28,524 nt of DNA. It comes from Zeimonas sp044507525 (GTDB lineage: Bacteria; Pseudomonadota; Gammaproteobacteria; Burkholderiales; Burkholderiaceae_E). The stretch is from positions 1 to 28,524 of the forward strand of contig JBIQJM010000032.1 of assembly GCA_044507525.1 (NCBI GenBank), written 5' to 3'. Positions 1-6,882 of this stretch are shown piece by piece (position 1 is the first letter of the stretch; the number at the start of each line of letters is the position of its first letter). Position numbers and translations under genes: made by a program. Below the pieces are notes generated by a model. The model saw only the letters and a list, made by a program, of their open reading frames with translations, was not told the origin of the DNA and did no database searches.

Positions 1-39
1 GATCGCGTACGGGCCGATCCGGAACGCTGTGCTCGTCAT
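1..39 (-). CDS. dusB: tRNA-dihydrouridine synthase DusB, N-terminal fragment cut by window edge
   Basis: Only the first 13 codons are inside the window, reading MTSTAFRIGPYAI from the ATG at 37-39 on the minus strand. The RIGPY stretch matches the usual DusB beginning (Met-Arg/Lys-Ile-Gly-x-Tyr before the flavin-binding barrel). DusB reduces uridines in the D-loop of tRNA using FMN and NADPH. It lies downstream of ubiH in the same direction with a 75-base gap. A weak AAGGA lies about 13 bases before the ATG, a long spacing. With so few residues, any other protein with this beginning is possible. The call is an inference from the fragment and the betaproteobacterial context. Confidence 0.5.
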   Translation of the reverse strand, partial: MTSTAFRIGPYAI

Positions 40-72
40 CACGCGACTGCGATCCTTGCGAACGGGAGGGCG

Positions 73-78
73 ATTCTA
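73..78 (-). promoter_or_regulatory. possible -10 box before dusB
   Basis: The minus strand reads TAGAAT (five of six matches to TATAAT) in the 75-base gap between ubiH and the probable dusB start, the most AT-rich stretch nearby. No recognisable -35 hexamer lies 16-18 bases upstream, so the site is weakly supported. The gap holds nothing else I can identify and no convincing terminator. Confidence 0.2.
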
Positions 79-114
79 TCGAAAAAGATCGAGCGCGACG
101 ATGCGCAGATGCAC

Positions 115-1212
115 TCAACCGGACCGCAGGCCGAACATCAACGCCTTTGCGAAACGATCGCGAAGCGGAGCGGCCCAGTCGAGCACGTCGAACGCGACCG
201 ACTGGATCGGCGCGAGCGACGGCCAGGTGAACAGTCGTGCGAGCGTGTCGGTGACGCCGACGGTGGCGGCACGATCGGCGAAGCGCCGGCGCCGGAAGCG
301 CGCGAGCGCATCCTCGAGCGGCGCGCCCCGCGCGTGCGCTTCGCCGAGCGACTGCGCGAGCTCGAAGGCGTCGCGCAGGCCGAGGTTCAGTCCCTGGCCG
401 GCGACCGGATGCAGGGCCTGCGCCGCATTGCCGATCGCGACGCGGCGCGGATCCTCGTCGCGTTGCGCGAGCCTGCGCTGCAACGGCGCCTGGTGGCGTT
501 CGCTCGCGAGCCGGATCGCGCCGAGCGTGTCGCCGAACGCGGCGAGCAGTTCCGCTTCGAAGTCGTGTGCAGGCAGTTGCGCGCGGCGCGCCGTCTGCTG
601 CGGCGCGGCGCACCAGACGACGGCGCGCCGTCCGGCTTCGGGCAGCGGCAGCAGCGCGAGCGGACCCTCGACGGTGAAGTGCTCGAACGCGGTGCCCGGC
701 GAGTCGCGCTCGACGAGTACTTCGGCGAGCAGGGCGGTCTGGCGGAAGTCCAGCGTGCGCGCCGACGGCGAACGGGGGTCGCCGTCGGCGCGGATCACGA
801 TCTCGTCGCCTTCGCCGACGGGTGAAGCGTGAACTGTGAGGGGGGAAGCGGACTTCGGTTCGATCTGCTGCAGCGCTTCGAACAGCGCGCGGTGCAAGGC
901 GGCGTAGCGCATGACGCAGCCGAGCGTCGGCGAGTCGAGGTCGGCGGCGTGAAAGCGCGTGCGTCCGGCGCGCCGCGCGATCGACACGTCGACGGTGCGG
1001 ATCGGCGCCGATTCGGGCAGCGCGACGATGCGCGCCAGCAGGTGCGTGCTGCCGAGGGACAGCGCGAGCGCGCGGGCGGCGAGCCCGGCGGGAATGCGCT
1101 CGGCGAACGCGTCGTGCGCGATCGACGACGAGGCGACGCCCTGGCGGGCGAGAAAGAGGCGCAGCGCGATCGCGACCGGACCGCGGCCTTCGATGCGAAG
1201 GCGCTGCGTCAT
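115..1212 (-). CDS. ubiH: UbiH/VisC-family FAD-dependent ubiquinone biosynthesis hydroxylase
   Basis: A 365-residue flavoprotein monooxygenase that probably hydroxylates the aromatic ring of a ubiquinone precursor at the inner membrane. The strongest sign is the second FAD motif near residue 280, GNAAQALHPVAGQGLNLGLRD, nearly identical to the UbiH signature; FEHFTVEGPLALLPL in the middle is also typical. The N-terminal dinucleotide fold is unusual: it reads GRGPVAIALRLFLARQG instead of GxGxxG, has little hydrophobic strand before it, and lacks the usual acidic residue after the second strand. The central DG motif is short (RADGDPRS). At 365 residues it is slightly shorter than typical (about 390). 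The ATG overlaps the pepP stop (ATGA at 1209-1212), so the two are translationally coupled, as is common for pepP-ubiH. UbiH against a related UbiF/VisC hydroxylase cannot be settled here. Confidence 0.85.
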   Translation of the reverse strand: MTQRLRIEGRGPVAIALRLFLARQGVASSSIAHDAFAERIPAGLAARALALSLGSTHLLARIVALPESAPIRTVDVSIARRAGRTRFHAADLDSPTLGCVMRYAALHRALFEALQQIEPKSASPLTVHASPVGEGDEIVIRADGDPRSPSARTLDFRQTALLAEVLVERDSPGTAFEHFTVEGPLALLPLPEAGRRAVVWCAAPQQTARRAQLPAHDFEAELLAAFGDTLGAIRLASERHQAPLQRRLAQRDEDPRRVAIGNAAQALHPVAGQGLNLGLRDAFELAQSLGEAHARGAPLEDALARFRRRRFADRAATVGVTDTLARLFTWPSLAPIQSVAFDVLDWAAPLRDRFAKALMFGLRSG

Positions 1213-2573
1213 CCGTTCATCGCCGCTTCGATGTCTTCGACGCGCTTCGGCGTATCGAGGGTGAGGATCTCGCAGCCCTCTTCGGTGACGAGCGCGTCGT
1301 CCTCGATGCGGATGCCGATGTCGTGGAAGGCGCCGGGGACGTCGTCGGCCGCGCGCACGTAGATGCCCGGCTCGACGGTGGTGACCATGCCCGGACGGAG
1401 GATGCGCGACGGGGCCTGCCCGTCGGCTGCGCCGTCGGCAGGCCGGCTTCCCGGCTCGCTCGTCGACGCCGCCGTCGGTTCGCGATAGTCGCCGCAGTCG
1501 TGTACGTCGATGCCGAGCCAGTGCCCGGTGCGGTGCATGTAGAAGCGGCGGTAGCTGCCGGATTCGAGCGCGGCGTCGAGCGGGCCTGCGATCAGGCGGC
1601 AGTCGATCATGCCCTGCGCGAGCACGCGCACCGCGGCGTCGTGCGCGTCGGAGAAGCGCGCGCCCGGGCGGATGGTCTCGATCGCGGCACGCTGCGCCTC
1701 GAGCACGATCTCGTACAGCGTGCGTTGCGCGCCCTCGAAGCGCCCGCTCACGGGGAAGGTGCGCGTGATGTCGGCGGCGTAGCCGTCGAACTCGCAGCCC
1801 GCGTCGATCAGCAGCAGCTCGCCTTCGTTCATCACCGCGTCGTTCGCCCGGTAGTGCAGCACGCAGGCGTTGCGTCCGGCCGCGACGATCGATCCGTACG
1901 CGGGCGCATCGGCGCCGTTGCGGCGGAACTCGTACAGCAGCTCGGCTTCGATCTCGAACTCGCGGCAGCCGGGTCGCGTGCCGCGCATCGCGCGCAGGTG
2001 CGCGGCCGACGAGATGCGCGCGGCGCGCCGCATCGCGGCGATCTCGTGCTCGTCCTTGACGAGCCGCATCTCGTCGAGCACGCGGTTCAGGTCGAACATG
2101 CGCGCTGGCGTGGTGACGCCGGCACGCGCCTGCGCGCGCACCGCGGCCAGCCATCGCCGCACCGAGGCGTCGAGCGCCTCGCTCGAGCCGAGCGCATGCC
2201 ACAGCGCGGGGCGGTTCGCGAGCAGCTTCGCCATTTCCTCGTCGAGCGAGTCGATCGGCACGCCGCGGTCGAAGCCGAAGCGCTCGGCGGCCGCGGCCGG
2301 GCCGTAGCGGAATCCGTCCCAGGTCTCGCGCTCCTCGTTCTTCTGGCGGCAGAAGAGGATCGACTCGTCGGCGTCCTCGCCCGCGACCAGCACGATCGCC
2401 GCCTGCGGCTCGGGGAACGCGCTCAGGTAGCGGAAGTAGCTGTCGGTGCGATACGGATACTCGCTGTCGCGGTTGCGGATCACTTCGGCTCCGGTGCACA
2501 CGACGGCGACGCCGCCGCCGTCGGCGCGCATCGCGTCGATCACCCGTTGCCTGCGTTTCGCGTGTTCCTGCAT
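1209..2573 (-). CDS. pepP: Xaa-Pro aminopeptidase (M24B family)
   Basis: A 454-residue cytoplasmic metallopeptidase that removes an N-terminal residue preceding proline. The N-terminal AMP_N domain contains DSEYPYRTDSYFRYL, typical of PepP. The C-terminal pita-bread domain supplies the dinuclear metal ligands: two Asp in IDAGCEFDGYAADITRTF, His in MHRTGHWLGIDVHD, Glu in TTVEPGIYV and Glu in IGIRIEDD. Residues 364-388, just before SRILRPGMV, form an Ala/Gly/Pro/Ser-rich insertion about 20 residues longer than the E. coli loop. The ATG at 2571-2573 is chosen because the following residues align with the known N-terminus; AAAGGAG directly abuts it, an unusually short spacing. A second in-frame ATG at 2616-2618 is the alternative. 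It is followed by ubiH with a 4-base overlap and preceded by murU with a 49-base gap. Confidence 0.93.
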   Translation of the reverse strand: MQEHAKRRQRVIDAMRADGGGVAVVCTGAEVIRNRDSEYPYRTDSYFRYLSAFPEPQAAIVLVAGEDADESILFCRQKNEERETWDGFRYGPAAAAERFGFDRGVPIDSLDEEMAKLLANRPALWHALGSSEALDASVRRWLAAVRAQARAGVTTPARMFDLNRVLDEMRLVKDEHEIAAMRRAARISSAAHLRAMRGTRPGCREFEIEAELLYEFRRNGADAPAYGSIVAAGRNACVLHYRANDAVMNEGELLLIDAGCEFDGYAADITRTFPVSGRFEGAQRTLYEIVLEAQRAAIETIRPGARFSDAHDAAVRVLAQGMIDCRLIAGPLDAALESGSYRRFYMHRTGHWLGIDVHDCGDYREPTAASTSEPGSRPADGAADGQAPSRILRPGMVTTVEPGIYVRAADDVPGAFHDIGIRIEDDALVTEEGCEILTLDTPKRVEDIEAAMNG

Positions 2574-2622
2574 CTCCTTTCCTGTCGACGTCGGCGATGC
2601 CGCTCGCCGTGTGCGCATGCCG

Positions 2623-3312
2623 TCAGCCGCGGCTCGCCTGCAATTGTGCATCCAGCGCCTCGAGCCGCTGCGGCGTGCCCACGTCGATCCAGCGGCCGTC
2701 GTGCCGTTCGCCGCCTGCACGGCCGGCTGTCGCGGCGGCCCGCAGCAGCGGCGCGAGCGGCGCCTTGCGCGTCGGGTCGACGCCGTCGAAGAGCGCCGCC
2801 CGGTACACGCCGATGCCGCTGAACGTGTACCGCGGCTCGCCCTCGGCGAGCAGTCGGCCGTCGTGCAGCCCGAAGTCGCCGCCGGGGTGGTGCGCCGGGT
2901 TGGGCACGAGCACGCACCAGGCGAGGAGGTCGTCGCTGCGCATCCGCTGCGCGATCGAGTGCGCGCGGGCGTAGTCGAAATCGGTGTACACGTCGGCGGC
3001 GGCGACGACGAAGGGCGCGTCGCCGAGCAGCGGCAGCGCGCGCGCGATGCCGCCCGCGGTCTCGAGCGCCTCGCCCTCGGGCGAATAGCGGATCCTCAGC
3101 TTCCAGCGCGCGCCGTCGCCGAGTGCCTGCTCGATCTGCGCGCCCAGGTGCGCGTGGTTGACGACGACCTCGGCGATGCCGGCGCGCGCCAGCGCGAGCA
3201 GGTGCCACTCGATCAGCATGCGGCCGCCGACGCGCAGCAGCGGTTTCGGGCAGGCGTCGGTGAGCGGGCGCATCCGTTCGCCGCGTCCGGCGGCCAGCAG
3301 CATCGCACGCAC
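2623..3312 (-). CDS. murU: N-acetylmuramate alpha-1-phosphate uridylyltransferase MurU
   Basis: A 229-residue nucleotidyltransferase that makes UDP-MurNAc from MurNAc-1-phosphate and UTP in the cell-wall recycling shortcut that bypasses de novo MurA/MurB synthesis. The N-terminus VRAMLLAAGRGERMRPLTD is the sugar-nucleotidyltransferase signature, followed by PKPLLRVGGRMLIEWHL. VVAAADVYTDFD supplies the metal-binding Asp and WIDVGTPQRL lies near the C-terminus. The length fits Pseudomonas MurU. There is no ATG before the conserved Met at 3301-3303. I chose GTG at 3310-3312 because it gives the family's usual xKAM-like beginning. GTG at 3322-3324, whose G is shared with the amgK stop (TAGTG), is equally possible. 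Adjacency to amgK, the preceding enzyme of the pathway, separates it from generic RmlA-like enzymes. Confidence 0.9.
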   Translation of the reverse strand: MRAMLLAAGRGERMRPLTDACPKPLLRVGGRMLIEWHLLALARAGIAEVVVNHAHLGAQIEQALGDGARWKLRIRYSPEGEALETAGGIARALPLLGDAPFVVAAADVYTDFDYARAHSIAQRMRSDDLLAWCVLVPNPAHHPGGDFGLHDGRLLAEGEPRYTFSGIGVYRAALFDGVDPTRKAPLAPLLRAAATAGRAGGERHDGRWIDVGTPQRLEALDAQLQASRG

Positions 3313-3323
3313 GGAAGCCGACA

Positions 3324-4463
3324 CTAGAACGAGTAGCCGATGCCGCGCGTCGCGTCGCCGTGCACGGCACCGCCGTGCGCCTCCACGCGTTCGAGGAGCC
3401 GCACGAGCGCGTCGAACTCGCGATAGCGCCGCGCGGTGCGCAACGCGTACGACAGGACGAGCGGCAGGTCCGCCAGGTAGCGGTCCTTGCCGTCGCGGTG
3501 GTACAGGCGCGCGAAGATGCCGAGCACCTTCAGGTGGCGCTGCAGGCCCATCCATTCGAAGTCGCGGTAGAACTCGCCGAAGTCGGCGGCCACCGGCAAG
3601 CCGCGCGCGCGTGCCGCCTGCCAGTAGCGCACCGCCCAGTCGATCTGGCGCTCCTCGGGCCATTCGAGGTAGGCGTCGCGCAGCATCGAGACGAGGTCGT
3701 AGCTGAGCGGCCCGTACACCGCGTCCTGGAAGTCGAGCACGCCGGGATTGGCTTCGCCCGGCAGCACCATCAGGTTGCGCGAGTGCCAGTCGCGATGCAC
3801 GAACACCCGCGGCTGCGCGAGGTTGTTCGCGAGCAGCCGTTCGAAGGCGTCGTGCAGCGTGGCGCGTGCCGCATCGTCGAGCGACATGCCGCGGTGCTGC
3901 GCGACGTACCACTGGGGATAGAGGTCGAGCTCGCGCGCGAGCAGCGCGCGGTCGTAGGGGGGAAAGACGCCGGCGCGGCTCGCCGCCTGCATGCGCACGA
4001 GCGCTTCGGTGGCGTCGCGCATCAGCGCGTCGACGCGGGCGTCGTCGCCGGCGCATTCCTGCAGGCGTTGCAGGTAGGTGGTCGAGCCGAAATCCTCGAG
4101 CAGCAGGAAGCCGCGATCGAGGTCCGCGGCGAGTACGCGCGGCACGTGCACGCCTGCCTGCGCCAGCACCGCGGCCGCGCGGACGAAGGGTGCGCAGTCT
4201 TCCATCGGCGGCGGTGCGTCCATCGCGACGACGCTCGCCGGCGCGGGCGACTCGCTTCCCGGCCCGGTCGGCCCGCGCGCGCCCTCGGCGGGTCGGCCCG
4301 CGTGCTCGGCGTCGATGCGGAAATAGCGGCGGAAGCTCGCGTCGTTCGAGGCCGGGCGGATCGTCTCGAGCGCCAGCGCGTACCGTGGCGCGAGCGTGAC
4401 GAGCCAGTTGCGGAGTTCGGCGAGACGACGATCTTCGTGCGGCTGCGTGCGTGGGGGTTCGAT
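3324..4463 (-). CDS. amgK: N-acetylmuramate/N-acetylglucosamine kinase AmgK (APH-like fold)
   Basis: An aminoglycoside-phosphotransferase-fold kinase that phosphorylates the anomeric carbon of MurNAc or GlcNAc from recycled peptidoglycan, feeding MurU. Family marks are SNDASFRRYFR, VVAMDAPPPMEDC, HVPRVLAADLDRGFLLLEDFG, the catalytic loop VFVHRDWHSRNLMVL, and the metal-binding Asp in GVLDFQDAVYGPLSYDLVS. The start is unresolved. In this frame there is no ATG, GTG or TTG between the conserved N-terminus and the lptD promoter region. I placed it at an ATC codon (4461-4463), preceded by GGAG with 8-base spacing. A CTG at 4503-4505 is another candidate. The first in-frame ATG, 4221-4223, would remove the kinase N-lobe. 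A Gly/Pro-rich insert separates RYFRIDAEH from VVAMDAPPP. It is divergent from lptD, as in Pseudomonas. Confidence 0.88.
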   Translation of the reverse strand: MEPPRTQPHEDRRLAELRNWLVTLAPRYALALETIRPASNDASFRRYFRIDAEHAGRPAEGARGPTGPGSESPAPASVVAMDAPPPMEDCAPFVRAAAVLAQAGVHVPRVLAADLDRGFLLLEDFGSTTYLQRLQECAGDDARVDALMRDATEALVRMQAASRAGVFPPYDRALLARELDLYPQWYVAQHRGMSLDDAARATLHDAFERLLANNLAQPRVFVHRDWHSRNLMVLPGEANPGVLDFQDAVYGPLSYDLVSMLRDAYLEWPEERQIDWAVRYWQAARARGLPVAADFGEFYRDFEWMGLQRHLKVLGIFARLYHRDGKDRYLADLPLVLSYALRTARRYREFDALVRLLERVEAHGGAVHGDATRGIGYSF

Positions 4464-4509
4464 CGATGCGACTCCGGACGAGGGCGCGTGCGCGCCGCGA
4501 GGCAGTCCG

Positions 4510-4515
4510 TATAAT
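4510..4515 (+). promoter_or_regulatory. -10 box of the lptD-surA-ksgA promoter
   Basis: A perfect TATAAT lies in otherwise very GC-rich sequence, 84 bases before the lptD ATG and in its direction. Transcription would begin near 4522, giving an untranslated leader of about 78 bases. The hexamer 17 bases upstream (CGTGCG) does not resemble TTGACA, and I see no sigma-E-like GGAACTT element. A strong -10 with a weak -35 suggests an activator or a contribution from the -10 alone. Confidence 0.5.
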
Positions 4516-4516
4516 A
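4511..4516 (-). promoter_or_regulatory. possible -10 box of the amgK-murU-pepP-ubiH promoter
   Basis: The minus strand of the same AT-rich heptamer reads TATTAT, five of six matches to the -10 consensus, pointing at amgK. Transcription would start near 4503-4505, which leaves little or no leader before the candidate amgK starts. No good -35 is visible. If both hexamers are used, the two divergent operons share one melted region and cannot initiate at the same moment. Confidence 0.35.
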
Positions 4517-4599
4517 GTCGAGGGGTCGCTGCACGAGGCCGCCTTCCTGCCGCGCCTCGCTTGCCCGGCACTCGCCGAACCCGGTCCTGCTCCCGACGA

Positions 4600-6882
4600 A
4601 TGCGCCGGCCCCGAATCCGTTTCCCGCTCGCTCGCCTGCTGCTGCCGCCGCTGCTCGTGGCCGGCAGCGCGACGGCACAGGAAGTCCCGGGCGCCTTCCC
4701 GCTCAAGCTCGACCCCGTCCTGTCCGAAGCGCGCGCGCAGATCACCGAGGGCAGGCCGGTCTTCGGCAGCGGCGACCGCCTCTTCGGTCGCGTCGATCGC
4801 GACACGACGCTCATGGGCAACGCCGAAGTGCGCCGGGCCGGGTCGGTCGTGCGTGCCGACCGCCTCACGTACTACCAGGCCGACGACGAAGTGCTCGCTG
4901 CCGGGCGGGTGCGCGTCACGCGCGAAGGCAACGTCTTCGTCGGTCCGGAGCTGGCGCTCAAGCTGGACGCGAACACCGGCTGGTTCGAATCGCCCACCTA
5001 CTACCTCGCCGCCTACGACGGCCGGGGCAACGCCGAACGCATCGAGTTCCTCGGTCCCGACCGCATGCGGCTGCGCGAGGCGAGCTACACGACCTGCCAG
5101 TTCGACGACCCCGACTGGATCCTGCTCGCCGAGACGATGACGCTCGACCAGGAAGAGGACGAGGGCACCGGGCGCTTCGCCAGCCTGTATTTCAAGGGCG
5201 TGAAGATCCTCGCCGCGCCGGTCTTCGCGTTTCCGCTGAGCGACAGGCGACGCAGCGGGTTCCTGCCGCCGTCCGTGTCGGTCACGTCGCGCTCCGGCGT
5301 CGACGTCGTCGTGCCCTATTACTGGAACATCGCACCCAACCGCGACCTGACGCTCTACCCGCGCGTCAGCACGCGGCGCGGACTGCAGGTGGGCGCCGAG
5401 TTCCGCTACCTGCAACGCAGCTTCTACGGAGACGCGGCCGTCGAGTGGAATCCCGACGACCGCGTCACGAACAGCAGCCGCTATTTCTTCCAGCTGAACA
5501 ACACGTTCAGCAACTGGGGCGGCTGGTCGGGCGGCTGGAACGTGCGCGGCGTCTCCGACGACAACTACTTCGTCGACTACGGCCGTTCGATCGTCTCGAG
5601 CTCGGAGCGCCTGCTGCCGCGCGTGTTCTCGGCGGCGCGCTCGCTGCCGAACGACTGGACGGCACTGGTCAGCGTGCAGACGTGGCAGTCGATCCTCGAC
5701 GCGCGTCCGGGACCCTACGAGCGGGTTCCGCAGCTGCAGCTGCGCAACGTCGTGCGCGATGCGCGCGGCTTCGACGTCGACACGGTTCTCGACGCGACCT
5801 ATTTCCGCGCGCCTGCCGCGTCGATGCCCGAAGGCTGGCGCAGCGTCGCCAATCCGCAGCTCAGCTATCCGATCGTGCGGCCCGGCTGGTTCGTGGTGCC
5901 GAAGGCGCAGCTGCACCTTGCGAACTACCAGATCGACAGCGGCGTCGGCGGCGCGTTCGGCCGGACCGAAAGCAGCGTGGTGCCGACCTTCTCGATCGAC
6001 GGCGGGCTCGTCTTCGAGCGCCCGACGCGCTTCTTCGGACGCGACGTGACGCAGACCTTCGAGCCGCGGCTGTTCTATGCGCGCACGCCGTTTCGCGACC
6101 AGTCGGACCTGCCCGTGTACGACACCACGGTGGCCGACTTCAACTTCGCCCAGCTCTTCTCCGAGAACACCTTCGTCGGCTACGACCGGGTCGCCGACGT
6201 GAACCAGCTGACGGCGGCAGCGGTCTCGCGACTCATCGACCCGGCCACCGGCGCCGAGCGCTTCCGCTTCGCGATCGGACAGCGCATCCACTTCTCCCCG
6301 CAGCGCGTGTCGATCCCCGGGGTGCAGCCGCGCACCGACGAACGCTCGGACGTCCTGCTCGCCGCTTCCGGGGAGCTCGGCCGGCACCAGAGCTTCGACG
6401 CCGGCCTGCAGTACAGCGTCCGCGACGGCGACGTGCCGCGATACACGGCGCTGTGGCGCTATCTGCCGCCCGACGGGCGCATCCTGAACGTCGGCCTTCG
6501 CTATCGGCGCGACGAGATCGGACAGTTCGATTCGTCGCTGCGCTGGCCGGTCGCGCCGCGCTGGGTCGCGCTTGCGCGACTGAACTACTCCTTCCTGGAA
6601 GAAGGCCGCGACCCGATCAGCGGCGTGCCCAACGAGCGCGGCGTGATCGAGTCGGTGCTCGGCTTCGAGTACGACTCGTGCTGCTGGGGCACGCGCTTCG
6701 TCCTGCAGCGCTTCCGCACGGCGCTCGGGCGCACGACGACGGCGTTCTTCATCCAGCTGGAACTCAAGGGACTGGCGCGACTCGGTTCCGATCCCTTTGG
6801 TATATTGCGCCGGAATATCCCGGGCTACCGCCTGCCCACCGATCCGCCCGGGCTGCCGTCGCGCTACTTCGGCTACGAGTGA
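4600..6882 (+). CDS. lptD: LPS-assembly protein LptD, outer membrane
   Basis: A 760-residue outer-membrane protein that, with LptE, inserts lipopolysaccharide into the outer leaflet. Residues 1-26 are a signal peptide ending ATA|Q. The N-terminal OstA/LptA-like jellyroll (FGRVDRDTTLMGNAEVRRAG, VVRADRLTYYQADDEV) is followed by the large barrel domain, with PYYWNIAPNRDLTLYPR and FRYLQRSFYGDAAVEW typical of LptD. The C-terminal Cys pair is present in YDSCCWG (694 and 695), but only one N-terminal Cys is seen (166, in TTCQFDD); the cysteine near the mature N-terminus of E. coli LptD is missing. The ATG at 4600 gives the signal peptide; no Shine-Dalgarno is obvious. The stop shares one base with the surA ATG (TGATG). 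Its chaperone SurA is encoded next. Confidence 0.96.
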   Translation: MRRPRIRFPLARLLLPPLLVAGSATAQEVPGAFPLKLDPVLSEARAQITEGRPVFGSGDRLFGRVDRDTTLMGNAEVRRAGSVVRADRLTYYQADDEVLAAGRVRVTREGNVFVGPELALKLDANTGWFESPTYYLAAYDGRGNAERIEFLGPDRMRLREASYTTCQFDDPDWILLAETMTLDQEEDEGTGRFASLYFKGVKILAAPVFAFPLSDRRRSGFLPPSVSVTSRSGVDVVVPYYWNIAPNRDLTLYPRVSTRRGLQVGAEFRYLQRSFYGDAAVEWNPDDRVTNSSRYFFQLNNTFSNWGGWSGGWNVRGVSDDNYFVDYGRSIVSSSERLLPRVFSAARSLPNDWTALVSVQTWQSILDARPGPYERVPQLQLRNVVRDARGFDVDTVLDATYFRAPAASMPEGWRSVANPQLSYPIVRPGWFVVPKAQLHLANYQIDSGVGGAFGRTESSVVPTFSIDGGLVFERPTRFFGRDVTQTFEPRLFYARTPFRDQSDLPVYDTTVADFNFAQLFSENTFVGYDRVADVNQLTAAAVSRLIDPATGAERFRFAIGQRIHFSPQRVSIPGVQPRTDERSDVLLAASGELGRHQSFDAGLQYSVRDGDVPRYTALWRYLPPDGRILNVGLRYRRDEIGQFDSSLRWPVAPRWVALARLNYSFLEEGRDPISGVPNERGVIESVLGFEYDSCCWGTRFVLQRFRTALGRTTTAFFIQLELKGLARLGSDPFGILRRNIPGYRLPTDPPGLPSRYFGYE

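Noticed and set aside
1323..2822. Plus-strand open frame of about 500 codons opposite pepP
   Set aside because: Antisense to intact pepP and the end of murU; low-complexity Ala/Arg/Val composition.
3327..6387. Minus-strand frame continuous with murU that runs through amgK and lptD
   Set aside because: Only the last 230 codons encode a recognisable protein (MurU). The rest is antisense to lptD or out of frame in amgK.
5445..6881. Plus-strand extension of the surA frame upstream through lptD
   Set aside because: The extension is an Arg-rich shadow of lptD. SurA has a clear signal peptide starting at the ATG 6882.
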